A DNA stretch of 14,890 nt from assembly GCA_964523675.1 (NCBI GenBank), contig CAZFZT010000080.1, positions 1-14,890 on the forward strand, given 5' to 3'. Position 1 is the first letter of the stretch. The number at the start of each line of letters is the position of its first letter. Below the pieces are notes generated by a model, which was not told the origin of the DNA, ran no database searches, and worked only from the letters and a program-made list of their open reading frames with translations. Both the position numbers and the translations under genes were made by a program. This DNA is from CAZFZT01 sp964523675 (GTDB lineage: Bacteria; Planctomycetota; Phycisphaerae; Phycisphaerales; SM1A02). Positions 1 to 7,442 of this stretch are shown piece after piece.

Positions 1-639
1 GCCGACGATGCGCTTTTCGAGTTGGTTGTGCGCCATGGCGATGATGAATGGACGATCGGTTCGGCCGGGCTGCGTTCAGAGAGCTGGCTCATGCCGACGT
101 GGTCGTGGCGCGGAGACGGCTTGTTTGTGTTCACGCTTGCGCAGGGAAATCTGTCCGCGCTCTTTGCCCCTGCGACAGACCCGGACTCGTTTCGCCGGTC
201 GCGTCAACGGATTCCGCTTGCGATCGAGGCGGATGTGCTCTCGGCCTACCAGGCGGTCGGGGCGCAGACGTGCGGGCCGGGCAGCACGGGCCTTGATCCT
301 CGGATGTCGGAAGCGCTGCTGTTCGTTCACCCGTCACAGATGCGCATGGCGATCTGGCGACCGGCCGGTCGGGGCGCGGCGCGACTGCTCGATCGTGGCT
401 CGTACGCAGCGGTGATGCACGATGCGGAGTACGCCATCGTCACCACGGAGGAGACGCTGCTGCTGAGCAGGGTTGACGATGAGCGCGATCAGGCGCAGAT
501 GATTATCGGGGTGAACGTGGCGCGGCCGACGCCGATGAGCGCGCAGTGGCCATTCGTGTTGCTGGCGCCGGAGGAGGACGGGCGGGTCGGTGTGATTCCG
601 ATGCGTCCGCTCGGCCCGCGCGATCTCGCCGGGCGGTGA
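1..639 (+). CDS. C-terminal part of an unrecognised protein (5' end outside window)
   Basis: The reading frame is open from base 1, so the window holds only the last 212 codons and the true start lies to the left. The stop is TGA at 637-639. I do not recognise the family. The visible part has no transmembrane segment, no cysteine-rich site and no clear nucleotide-binding motif. It is a mixed alpha/beta sequence with several tryptophans near the start (WSWRGDG) and hydrophobic strands such as EALLFVHPS and WPFVLLAPEEDG, which would suit a soluble or extracytoplasmic beta-rich domain. It converges on the QueC-like gene, with an 81-base gap in which I see no terminator. High-GC third positions support it as coding. 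The function is unknown. Confidence 0.6.
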   Translation, partial: ADDALFELVVRHGDDEWTIGSAGLRSESWLMPTWSWRGDGLFVFTLAQGNLSALFAPATDPDSFRRSRQRIPLAIEADVLSAYQAVGAQTCGPGSTGLDPRMSEALLFVHPSQMRMAIWRPAGRGAARLLDRGSYAAVMHDAEYAIVTTEETLLLSRVDDERDQAQMIIGVNVARPTPMSAQWPFVLLAPEEDGRVGVIPMRPLGPRDLAGR

Positions 640-720
640 TGCAAGGCGCGACTTGTACGAGCCGCCACAGCGCGGTTGATTGGTCGATTCCGCGCCTCTA
701 CGGCATTCGCACCGCAAGTC

Positions 721-1332
721 TTACCGCTGCATTGCCGGCACACGAGTGATTGGGGCGCTGGTCCAGGGCCAGTGGACACCGGCGGTCTGGAACGCCTTGC
801 GCCAGCGGTCACATGATTCGCATGAGCCGCATGGCTGCTCGTCATCATGCTCGCATGGCCAGCAGCCGCGCATCGGCGCTCCGGCATCCTCGGCGAGCTC
901 GACAAGCTGCGCGTCGTCGAGGTCGATGTTGGGCGCGTCAATGAGCAGCGAACCTGAAGGGTCTGCGATGCGGGCGATGGTGGATGCGCGCTCGAGGGCG
1001 TCAGCGATGGCAAGATGATCCGGGCCGATCGCAAGCGGCCAGAGGATGCGGCGGCATTTGAGGTGCAGCGCGAGCGCGGCGGCCCGCATGAGCAGCTGCG
1101 CCTGCTCGATGTGGGTGGTCACGGCCATTTCCGCAAGCGGGTCGGCCGGTGCGTCGGAGACGATCAGCCGCCAGTTGCCGCACATCTCAGCATGGAGCTG
1201 CACCGCTTCGAGGTGGCCTTGCGAGGTTCGCTCGTGCCAGAGCATGAGGCGATCGTGATCCGGCTGAAGGGCGAGCAGCGCGAGCGAGGAAACATCGCCA
1301 AGGTCGATCAGCAGAGTATCCGGCGTGGCCAT
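721..1332 (-). CDS. QueC-like protein (7-cyano-7-deazaguanine synthase family) with degenerate ATP-binding loop
   Basis: This 203-aa protein resembles QueC, the enzyme that converts 7-carboxy-7-deazaguanine to preQ0 in queuosine biosynthesis. The C-terminal part carries the family's zinc site: C160, C168, C171 and C174 in WPC(x7)CGSCESC, followed by a basic helix (RWRKAFQTAG), as in QueC. The stretch before it (IDAPNIDLDDAQLVELAEDAG) also follows the family's APL...EIVxLG region. The N-terminal SGGLDS loop that binds ATP pyrophosphate is not there. The equivalent place, residues 9-16, reads IDLGDVSS. The protein is also somewhat shorter than typical QueC (about 220-240 aa). I infer a non-catalytic paralog or a protein with altered chemistry. 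It is divergent from the symporter gene, with 54 bases between the starts. No Shine-Dalgarno sequence is visible. The family call is fairly secure, the function is not. Confidence 0.75.
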   Translation of the reverse strand: MATPDTLLIDLGDVSSLALLALQPDHDRLMLWHERTSQGHLEAVQLHAEMCGNWRLIVSDAPADPLAEMAVTTHIEQAQLLMRAAALALHLKCRRILWPLAIGPDHLAIADALERASTIARIADPSGSLLIDAPNIDLDDAQLVELAEDAGAPMRGCWPCEHDDEQPCGSCESCDRWRKAFQTAGVHWPWTSAPITRVPAMQR

Positions 1333-1361
1333 ACCGGTTTATCGGCAGGCGCAACCGGTTT
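1333..1361. promoter_or_regulatory. Paired ACCGGTTT elements in a divergent promoter gap
   Basis: The 54-base gap between the QueC-like gene and the symporter contains ACCGGTTT at 1333-1340 and again at 1354-1361. Each has the palindromic core ACCGGT. The two copies are in direct orientation, 21 bases apart, which is two helical turns. Such spacing suits a dimeric regulator on one face of the DNA, but this is inference. The first copy lies against the QueC-like start codon. Confidence 0.3.
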
Positions 1362-1386
1362 TGATGAAGAGAGCAGGCATGGGATC

Positions 1387-3060
1387 ATGTCCAATCAGGG
1401 CGGCGCAGGAGCGATCGATCAAGTACCCTGCTCACCGGCGCGCTTCGGTACAGCGCGCTCAACGCTCTTGACGCTTTTTCAATTGGCTCCTTTGCGCGAG
1501 ATTTCTTTGCCTGGCTTTGCGCTGATCGATTGGCTGGTGGTCGCGGCTTACCTGGCGCTGGTGCTGGGGATTGGGGCGCTTGCTCTCAAGCGGAGAGCGG
1601 GCAGTGATGACTTCTTCCTGGCGGGGCGATCGATGCCGATGTGGGCGGTGGCGATTTCGATTCTGGCGACCGCGCAGTCGGCGGCGACGTTCATCGGCGG
1701 GCCGCAGGAATCGTTCACGGGCGACCTGACGTACCTCTCGACGAACATCGGATCGCTTATTGCGTCGGTGGTGGTCGCGGTGTTCTTCATTCCCGCGTTC
1801 TACCGCCGAAGCGTTACGAGTGTGTATGAGCTGATCGGCAGCGAAATGGGCACGAGCGCGCAGCGTCTGGCGAGCGCCATGTACATGATTGGCAGAGTCT
1901 TCGCCAGCGGAGCGCGCCTGTTCATCGTGGCGATACCGTTCGCGCTGCTTGTCTTCGGAGACCTCAAAGCGTCGCACATGGCCATGTCAATCGTCATCGT
2001 TACGACGATTGCGACGCTGTATTCAACCGCCGGCGGCATTCGCGCGGTCATCTGGACCGATGTGCTTCAGGTGGTGATTTACATCACGTGCATTACGCTT
2101 GCGCTGCTGCTGATCTGGCAGAAGATTCCGCTTTCGGTGGGTGAAGCGGCGGAGGCGCTGCGCATGGCGGATGGCGGTGACAAGCTGCGCGTCTTCGACT
2201 TCAGCGCTGATCCCGCAAACGACTTCACGGTGTGGGCGGCTGTGATCGGCTTCGCGCTGTTCAACATCGCGGCGTACGGCGCGGATCAGGATTTGACGCA
2301 GCGCATGCTCACGTGCAGGACAGCGCGGCGGGCGAGCTGGTCGGTGATTGCTGCGATGCTCATCGGCCTGCCGGTGGTGCTGCTGTTTCTGGTGATGGGA
2401 CTGCTGCTGCATCTGCATCACGCGCATCCGGAGTGGGCGGGCGCGGAGGCGGCCGGTCGGGCGGTGGTTGATTCGCGCAGAGTGTTTCTTGATTTCATCT
2501 TCCATGAAATGCCCGCAGGCGTGCGCGGCCTGATGATTGCGGGCGTCTTCGCAGCGGCGATGAGCAGTCTGGATTCCGGGCTCAACGCGATGAGCTCGAC
2601 GACGATTGCGGATTTCTACCGGCCGTGGCGTCTTGCGCGCGACCCGCAGCATGAAGTGGGCGGCAGCGATGAGCGGCGAATCGGGCGGTTCGCTTCGGTC
2701 TTCTGGGCGGCGATGATCGGCGGCTTCGCGCTGCTTTGCATCTTCTGGTATGACCCCGAAAAGGACACGCTCATTCGATTCGCGCTGGGCGTGATGACCT
2801 TCGCTTATGCGGGACTGCTGGGCGTCTTCTTCACGGCGATCTTCACGAAGCGCGGCAATGCAGTGAGCGCTGCGGCGGCGATGGCGGTCGGGTTCGGGAT
2901 CGTGCTGCTGCTTGATCCGACGGTGTATAAAAAGTGGACCGGCTGGTTCACGGATGATGCGCAGGCGATTGCGTTTCCGTGGCACTTGACGATCGCAGCG
3001 ACGGTGAGTTTCGTCGTATGCGTGTGTGGGCGGCGCGAGGCGCGGCTCGTCATACACTGA
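1387..3060 (+). CDS. Sodium/solute symporter (SSS family) integral membrane transporter
   Basis: This 557-aa polytopic protein matches the SSS (SLC5-type) family, which uses the sodium gradient to import sugars, sialic acid, amino acids or carboxylates across the inner membrane. The first helix (IDWLVVAAYLALVLGIGALAL) is followed by the family's DFFLAGRSMPMW loop at about residues 75-88 and by the S...ATFIGGP segment. Residues 392-400, MSSLDSGLN, are the region that forms the Na2 site in family members, here with its serines intact. I count about 12-13 hydrophobic segments. I chose ATG 1387 because earlier in-frame codons lie opposite the QueC-like gene. About 40 hydrophilic residues still precede the first helix, so a downstream TTG is possible. 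The stop is 6 bases before the pseudouridine synthase start, so the two are probably co-transcribed. The substrate cannot be told. Confidence 0.88.
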   Translation: MSNQGGAGAIDQVPCSPARFGTARSTLLTLFQLAPLREISLPGFALIDWLVVAAYLALVLGIGALALKRRAGSDDFFLAGRSMPMWAVAISILATAQSAATFIGGPQESFTGDLTYLSTNIGSLIASVVVAVFFIPAFYRRSVTSVYELIGSEMGTSAQRLASAMYMIGRVFASGARLFIVAIPFALLVFGDLKASHMAMSIVIVTTIATLYSTAGGIRAVIWTDVLQVVIYITCITLALLLIWQKIPLSVGEAAEALRMADGGDKLRVFDFSADPANDFTVWAAVIGFALFNIAAYGADQDLTQRMLTCRTARRASWSVIAAMLIGLPVVLLFLVMGLLLHLHHAHPEWAGAEAAGRAVVDSRRVFLDFIFHEMPAGVRGLMIAGVFAAAMSSLDSGLNAMSSTTIADFYRPWRLARDPQHEVGGSDERRIGRFASVFWAAMIGGFALLCIFWYDPEKDTLIRFALGVMTFAYAGLLGVFFTAIFTKRGNAVSAAAAMAVGFGIVLLLDPTVYKKWTGWFTDDAQAIAFPWHLTIAATVSFVVCVCGRREARLVIH

Positions 3061-3066
3061 TGATTC

Positions 3067-3702
3067 ATGAATATGTTGCCGCCGATTGTGTATCGCGATG
3101 AGCGTCTGGTTGTTTTCGACAAGCCGGTGGGTTTGCTTTCGGTGCCGGGCATCGGGCCGGAGAAGCGGGATTCGTTGGCGGTTCGGGCGGCGGCGGCGAT
3201 TGCCGGGGCGCGGATCGTGCATCGGCTCGATCGCGATACGTCAGGTGTGATCGTGATGGCTCTTGACGCTGATGCGCACCGGGAACTCTCGCGTCAGTTT
3301 CACGATCGCGAGGTGGCGAAGTCCTACATTGCGGTGGTGGCCGGCGCGGTGTGCGATGATGAGGGCACGGTCGATCTGCCGATGCGCAAGGATATGGACC
3401 CGGCGAACGCGCCGCGGCAGGTGATCGATCACGAGCACGGCCGGCGCGCGGTCACGCATTGGAAGGTGCTCGAACGCGCAGCCGATCGCACGCGCCTTGC
3501 ACTGACGCCGGTGACGGGGCGCTCGCATCAGTTGCGGCTTCATTTGAAGGAGATCGGGCATCCGATACTGGGTGATGATCTTTATGCGCCGGCCCACGTG
3601 CTCGCCATGGCAGGCCGGCTGATGCTGCATGCGCATTCGCTTTCGATCGCGCATCCTTCGAATGCTGCGCCGATGACGTTTGAGGCGGAGTGTCCGTTTT
3701 GA
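3067..3702 (+). CDS. RluA-family RNA pseudouridine synthase
   Basis: This 211-aa protein isomerises uridine to pseudouridine in rRNA or tRNA. The catalytic motif HRLDRDTSG lies at residues 52-60, with D55 the expected nucleophile. It is preceded by the family's VFDKPVGLLSVPG strand (about 16-28). Later come KSYIAVV and the TGRSHQLRLHL...GHPILGDDLY block that closes the active site. There is no N-terminal S4 domain, so it belongs with the short RluA/TruC-like members; which uridine it modifies cannot be read from the sequence. It starts 6 bases after the symporter stop and has no obvious Shine-Dalgarno sequence. It converges on nadE, and the gap holds copy 1 of the intergenic repeat. The family is certain, the target is not. 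Confidence 0.92.
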   Translation: MNMLPPIVYRDERLVVFDKPVGLLSVPGIGPEKRDSLAVRAAAAIAGARIVHRLDRDTSGVIVMALDADAHRELSRQFHDREVAKSYIAVVAGAVCDDEGTVDLPMRKDMDPANAPRQVIDHEHGRRAVTHWKVLERAADRTRLALTPVTGRSHQLRLHLKEIGHPILGDDLYAPAHVLAMAGRLMLHAHSLSIAHPSNAAPMTFEAECPF

Positions 3703-3710
3703 GGGACTTC

Positions 3711-3767
3711 CCCGGGGCGTCGCTTGGGCGCGGCGTTGGGGCTTCTGCGCTTGGCCCCGGCTTGCGG
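3711..3767. repeat. Interspersed intergenic repeat, copy 1
   Basis: This copy begins CCCGGGGCGTCGCTTGGGCG and ends GCCCCGGCTTGCGG. Its ends CCGGGGC (3712-3718) and GCCCCGG (3754-3760) are perfectly complementary, so it can fold as a hairpin. It sits between the convergent ends of the pseudouridine synthase gene and nadE. Related copies lie at 7362 and 10292 in the same orientation. It may be a REP-like element acting as a bidirectional terminator; no U-run follows. Confidence 0.65.
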
Positions 3768-3771
3768 TGAT

Positions 3772-5433
3772 TCATTGGGAGGGCTTCATGACGATGGGCA
3801 TGACCCGGCCGCGGCCGAAGGTTCGGGCGGTGAGTTTAGGGATGATGGCGGCCTGCTCGCGCTTGTACTGGGCGGCGTCGATCATGCCCGTGTACTTCCT
3901 GACGAGCTGGGCATCCACCCGCGCCTCTCGAATGATGGTGTCCGGCGACTGCTCACGGTCGATGGTGCGTTCAACGATGGCGTCGAGGATGTCGTAGGGC
4001 GGCAGCGAATCCTGATCGGTTTGATTCGGCCGAAGTTCCGCGCTGGGGACTTTATCGATGGATGGCTGGGGGATGGGCGGGCCGTTGAAGCCGAGCGCGT
4101 GGTGGTTGGTGTTGATCCAGTTGGAGAGTTCATACACGCGCGTTTTGAGCAGATCGCCGAGCGGGGTGATGGCGCCGCACATATCGCCGTAGAGCGTGCT
4201 GTAGCCGGTTGCGATTTCGGACTTGTTGCTCGTCGAGAGGAGCAGGGAGCGCGGGGTTGCGTTGGAGATGGTCATGAGCAGCAGGCCGCGCAGCCGGGCT
4301 TGCGTGTTTTCATCGGCGAGGGTTCCGGTGATGTCGCCGAGCGCGTCGGCGACCGCGCCTTTCATGACATCATGGGCGAGATGAATGGGCAGGACGATGG
4401 GCGCGGGTAGGTTGAGGTTGGCGACGAGGGCGTTGGCGTCTTCGATGGAGCCGGGCGAGGAGTACTGCGAGGGCATGATGACGCCGAGAACCTGCTGCGG
4501 GCTGAGCGCGGCGGCGGCGATGACGGCGGTGAGCGCGGAATCAATGCCGCCGGAGAGGCCGATGATCGCGCGCTCGGCGCCTGTCTTGAGAAAGTAATCG
4601 CGGACCGCCAGCACGATCGCATCGAAGACTTCGCGCATGGGCTCCGTCGGCGTCTGAACGGCCTCTTGTAGTTCGGTGAGGTCGATCGTCTCGAACGCGC
4701 TGACGAAGCCCGGCAATGCCGCAATCACCTCGCCACGTTCGCTCACCACGACGGAGCGACCGTCGAAAATGAGATCATCATTGGCGCCGACCTGATTGAC
4801 GCTGAGAATGGGAACGCTCAGGCGGGTGGCGTGCTCGCGCAGCTGCGCGATGTGGCGGTCAAACTTACCGATGATGAAGGGACTTGCGCTGAGACTGATG
4901 AGCACATCGCAGCGGCCGGCGAGATCGGCTGCCGGCTCATGGGGATAGCGGGCGCGGGCGGAGACATCATCGGCATGCCAGAGATCTTCACAGATGAGGA
5001 TTGCGGTTCGCCGGCCTGCGATTTCGAGGATGAGCGTTTGCTCGCCGGGGTCGAAATAGCGGTCTTCATCGAAGACGTCATAACCGGGGAGGAGCTGTTT
5101 GTCGGCGAAGGCGATGATTTCACCGTTGTGGCAGACGGCGGCGCTGTTGCGCAGGCCACGGAGCCCGCCCCGGACGCGACGCGGCAAGCCGATGATGGCG
5201 TGCAGGTCGGTCCCAACGGCGCGGGCGATCTCCCGGAGCGCGTTTTCGCACGCTTCGATGGTGCCTTCGCGCAGGAGCAGATCGCGCGGGGGGTATCCGA
5301 TGAGCGCGAGTTCCGGTGAGATGAGCAGGTCGGCGCGGCTTTGCCGGGCCTGTTCGATGGCATCGAGGAGAAGGGCGGTATTCCCTGCGACATCGCCGAC
5401 GATTGGATTAATCTGCGCAAGGGCAATCCGCAT
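3772..5433 (-). CDS. nadE: Glutamine-dependent NAD+ synthetase
   Basis: This 553-aa cytosolic enzyme amidates deamido-NAD to NAD+, using glutamine and ATP. The N-terminal nitrilase-type glutaminase domain shows the Glu-Lys-Cys triad: E41 in SPELALIGYPPRDLL, K112 in FADKQLLPGYDVFDE, and C148 in ILICEDLW. The C-terminal synthetase domain has the ATP pyrophosphatase loop SGGIDSAL from residue 294 and later STSNKSEIATGY and GDLLKTRVY, both typical of NadE. The length is normal for the two-domain form. I start it at M at 5433 (MRIALAQINPIVGD), where family homology begins; a longer frame upstream runs through the 8-bp repeat array and would add a nonsense WTCGLVD-type leader. No Shine-Dalgarno sequence is visible. 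The upstream gap holds two repeat arrays, so its promoter must lie in or beyond them. Confidence 0.95.
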   Translation of the reverse strand: MRIALAQINPIVGDVAGNTALLLDAIEQARQSRADLLISPELALIGYPPRDLLLREGTIEACENALREIARAVGTDLHAIIGLPRRVRGGLRGLRNSAAVCHNGEIIAFADKQLLPGYDVFDEDRYFDPGEQTLILEIAGRRTAILICEDLWHADDVSARARYPHEPAADLAGRCDVLISLSASPFIIGKFDRHIAQLREHATRLSVPILSVNQVGANDDLIFDGRSVVVSERGEVIAALPGFVSAFETIDLTELQEAVQTPTEPMREVFDAIVLAVRDYFLKTGAERAIIGLSGGIDSALTAVIAAAALSPQQVLGVIMPSQYSSPGSIEDANALVANLNLPAPIVLPIHLAHDVMKGAVADALGDITGTLADENTQARLRGLLLMTISNATPRSLLLSTSNKSEIATGYSTLYGDMCGAITPLGDLLKTRVYELSNWINTNHHALGFNGPPIPQPSIDKVPSAELRPNQTDQDSLPPYDILDAIVERTIDREQSPDTIIREARVDAQLVRKYTGMIDAAQYKREQAAIIPKLTARTFGRGRVMPIVMKPSQ

Positions 5434-5453
5434 GGGGCGGATTGTAGAGCAGT

Positions 5454-5525
5454 CCACAAGGCCACAAGTCCACAAGTCCACAAGTCCAAAAATCCAAAAA
5501 TCCAAAAATCCAAGATTCCACAAAC
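5454..5525. repeat. 8-bp tandem repeat array, left arm (CCACAAGT units)
   Basis: Nine head-to-tail octamers run without a slip: one CCACAAGG, three CCACAAGT, three CCAAAAAT, one CCAAGATT and one CCACAAAC. The array begins 21 bases upstream of the nadE start. Its unit is the reverse complement of the unit in the array at 5571-5690, so the pair forms a large inverted repeat with about 45 bases between. Because 8 is not a multiple of 3, any frame through it repeats every 8 residues (the WTCGLVDL type), which is an artefact and not a protein. Confidence 0.85.
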
Positions 5526-5570
5526 GGAAGTCAGTAGGCAGACGATCGATACATCAGAAGCACAATCGCC

Positions 5571-5690
5571 GTGAACCTGCGGACCTATGGACTGTGGGCC
5601 TTTGGACCTGTGGACCTGTGGACCTGTGGCAGTGTGGACCTGTGGCCGTGTGGACCTGTGGACTTGTGGATTTGTGGATTTGTGGACGTT
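5571..5690. repeat. 8-bp tandem repeat array, right arm (TGGACCTG units)
   Basis: Fifteen consecutive octamers at an exact 8-base period; the commonest is TGGACCTG (five copies), with TGGACTTG, TGGATTTG, TGGCAGTG and TGGCCGTG as variants and more degenerate units at the left end. Unit identity drifts along the array, with TGGATTTG twice near the right end mirroring the A-rich units in the left array. It stops 5 bases before the stop codon of the regulator gene. The two arrays could pair as a long hairpin or cruciform. Confidence 0.85.
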
Positions 5691-5695
5691 CGCTC

Positions 5696-6277
5696 TCAGT
5701 ACACGACGGCGTGGGCGGCGTCGATGGCTTCGATGACCTGTCGCACGGTGAATGGCTTTCGTAGCGCGGAGTCGAACCCCTGGGCTCGCAACTGCGCGAC
5801 CTGGCCATCGGTCAGCTTGCTCGACATGGCGATGACCTTGACCATTTGAAGATCATCATTGGCTTCGAGCACTTTGGTGATGCCTTTGGGATCGCCTTCG
5901 AAGAGGTGGATATCCACGAGCATGACGTGCGGCCGATAGCGCTCACATTCGATGCCCGCAGCGAACGCGCCGCCGGAGACGCGCACGTCGTAGCTGGTCT
6001 GCTCGCAGAGGATGGACTGGAGCGACGAGATGACATCGTCATCGCGATCGACGATGAGGACGCGGGTATTGCCGGTCATCAGGCCGTCCATGGGGATGCC
6101 ATGGCTCTTCATGAACTTGATGAGGCCGGAGACGGGGATGCGGCGGTCCTTGGAGCCGGGGATGCGATACCCTTTCAACTGGCCCGAGTCGAACCACTTG
6201 CTGACGGTACGTGACGCGACGTTGCAGATTTTGGCGACCTCTCCCGTGGTCAAGACATCTTTCTCAAGCAGGTTCAT
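5696..6277 (-). CDS. Helix-turn-helix (excisionase/MerR-like) plus receiver-domain regulator
   Basis: This 193-aa cytosolic protein has two domains in unusual order. Residues 7-62 form a MerR/excisionase-type DNA-binding domain (LTTGEVAKICNVASRTVSKW, then a wing with RIPGSKDRRIP). Residues 72-190 form a response-regulator receiver domain. All receiver positions are present: the acidic pocket around D77-D81 (VDRDDD), the phospho-acceptor D122 in MLVDIH, S152, and K174 in LRKPF. This suggests phosphorylation by a histidine kinase that is not in the window. I chose the start at 6277 because the HTH domain begins there and AGGAGAGG lies upstream on the minus strand. The longer frame crosses a structured leader (6312-6392). 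It is divergent from the TPR lipoprotein. Regulator architecture is secure; the target genes are unknown. Confidence 0.88.
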   Translation of the reverse strand: MNLLEKDVLTTGEVAKICNVASRTVSKWFDSGQLKGYRIPGSKDRRIPVSGLIKFMKSHGIPMDGLMTGNTRVLIVDRDDDVISSLQSILCEQTSYDVRVSGGAFAAGIECERYRPHVMLVDIHLFEGDPKGITKVLEANDDLQMVKVIAMSSKLTDGQVAQLRAQGFDSALRKPFTVRQVIEAIDAAHAVVY

Positions 6278-6311
6278 GGCTCTGGCCTCTCCTGGTGTGC
6301 TCGGGCGTATG

Positions 6312-6392
6312 GAGGATCGCGCGGCCGGCCGTCTCCCATGACCGGCGCCGCTTCGGCCCGGCAGAGCCGTTCCGCAAAAGGACGCGATCCTC
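6312..6392 (-). promoter_or_regulatory. Closed, structured leader upstream of the HTH-receiver gene
   Basis: GAGGATCGCG (6312-6321) and CGCGATCCTC (6383-6392) are a perfect 10-bp inverted repeat. They enclose 61 bases rich in further self-complementary runs, such as GGCCGGCC at 6323-6330. On the minus strand this would be an RNA leader closed by a 10-bp stem, ending 34 bases before the regulator start. It matches no riboswitch consensus that I know. The rest of the 372-base gap (6278-6649) holds no gene that I can support. A weak plus-strand promoter candidate, TTGAAC (6465-6470) with TAATGT (6487-6492), may serve the lipoprotein. Confidence 0.35.
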
Positions 6393-6649
6393 TTGGTGTG
6401 TTCGATCGGTTTGATCCGGTTGTGAGTTGACCTGTGTGGGCTGTCGGGTCGCGAAAAGATGCGATTGAACACTTCGCAGTGGCGGATAATGTGCGCGGTC
6501 AATGCGTCGCCTGATGTGGGCAGGATGATGGGCTGCGTACGGATCGTTTTCCGGACATATGGCGTTTGACGAGGATTGGCCGCGATGATCTGCGTCCGTT
6601 ATGATGCGGCTCCTCGCCCGCACCAGACTCGCGCCGGAGCGCACGCCTC

Positions 6650-7309
6650 ATGAACCGCACGATCATCACCGCCACGCTCATCGCACTTGCCGCCCTCACT
6701 GCCGGCTGCACGACGCAGCGGCCGACTGAATCGATCCGCACCAGCGCGGATCATCATTTCAAGTACGGCCGTTATGAGAAGGCGGCCACGGAGTACGGCG
6801 AGATCGTTGCCAGGTACCCCGGCGACTGGCGGGCGCAGTATCGGCTTGGTCAGTCTCTGCTTGAACTCGGCGATGCGGTGGGAGCGCGGCGGGCGCTGGA
6901 GCTTGCGCAAACACGCCGGCCGCATGATCCGGAGATCGCCGACGCCCTCGCAGAGGCGATGTATCAGGTGGGAGATGAGCAGCAGCTCTTTGCATTTCTG
7001 CGGCAGCGGGCAGAGTCAACGCAGTCAGTCGAATCGTATCTGCGGCTGGCGCATTACTCGCTTGAAATGGATGACCCTGATTCCGCTCGCATCGCGCTCA
7101 ACACAGCCATTTCGATTGATAACGGTCAGAGTGTGGAGCCGTACCTGAGCGCGGCTGACTTCGCGGAGCGGCTGGGTGATATGGACCTGGCGGTGCGGCG
7201 GTTGCGGCAGGCGTATGGAATCAACCCGCGGGATAAGCGCGTCACCGAGCGGCTGTTGGCGCTGGGCGAGGTGCCCGGGCCGTCCATCGCGCTGCCCCCC
7301 GGACGGTGA
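6650..7309 (+). CDS. TPR-repeat lipoprotein
   Basis: This 219-aa protein begins with a lipoprotein signal: MNRT, a hydrophobic run, then the lipobox LTAGC with the lipidated cysteine at C20. It should be anchored to a membrane facing the periplasm. From about residue 31 the protein is all tetratricopeptide-like helices: ADHHFKYGRYEKAATEYGEIVARYPGD, then AQYRLGQSLLELGDAVGARRALE, and at least two more degenerate repeats ending with AVRRLRQAYGINPRDKRV. Such proteins act as scaffolds; no catalytic motif is visible. It has a short proline-rich end (EVPGPSIALPPGR). The start lacks a Shine-Dalgarno sequence. It stands 52 bases before copy 2 of the intergenic repeat, with the ArsR-methyltransferase gene following in the same direction. 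The partner protein is unknown. Confidence 0.88.
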   Translation: MNRTIITATLIALAALTAGCTTQRPTESIRTSADHHFKYGRYEKAATEYGEIVARYPGDWRAQYRLGQSLLELGDAVGARRALELAQTRRPHDPEIADALAEAMYQVGDEQQLFAFLRQRAESTQSVESYLRLAHYSLEMDDPDSARIALNTAISIDNGQSVEPYLSAADFAERLGDMDLAVRRLRQAYGINPRDKRVTERLLALGEVPGPSIALPPGR

Positions 7310-7361
7310 GCTGCGCGCGGCTTTGCTCGAGCGCGATGATGGGGTTCCGATGTTGATCCGA

Positions 7362-7417
7362 CCCGGGGCGTCGCTTGGGCGCGGCGGCGCTGCTTGTGCG
7401 CTTTGCTGCGGCTTGTG
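7362..7417. repeat. Interspersed intergenic repeat, copy 2
   Basis: This copy begins with the same 20 bases as copy 1 (CCCGGGGCGTCGCTTGGGCG), then shares TGCTTGTGCGCTTTGC with copy 3 in near-identical form. It lies between two same-strand genes, the TPR lipoprotein and the ArsR-methyltransferase gene. Its end pairing (CCGGGGC with GCTGCGG) contains one G-U pair and one mismatch. Confidence 0.65.
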
Positions 7418-7442
7418 ATGTGGTTATGCTGCTTGGTCGTTG

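Noticed and set aside
1015..1386. Upstream extension of the symporter frame
   Set aside because: It lies opposite the QueC-like gene and adds a charged leader unlike SSS proteins.
2023..3222. Long minus-strand frame (399 aa) opposite the symporter
   Set aside because: It is opposite a well-supported membrane transporter, is rich in R and H as expected of a shadow in high-GC DNA, and has no recognisable domain.
5434..5523. Longer nadE start at 5523
   Set aside because: The added 30 residues are translation of the 8-bp repeat array (WTCGLVD type); family homology begins at 5433.
5571..5764. Plus-strand frame over the right octamer array, rich in WTCGPVDLW
   Set aside because: It is the product of an 8-base period read in three frames and opposes the regulator gene; no start signal or homology.
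6465..6492. Plus-strand promoter TTGAAC with TAATGT
   Set aside because: Spacing of 16 and a poor -10 make it unconvincing; noted only as a weak candidate for the lipoprotein gene.
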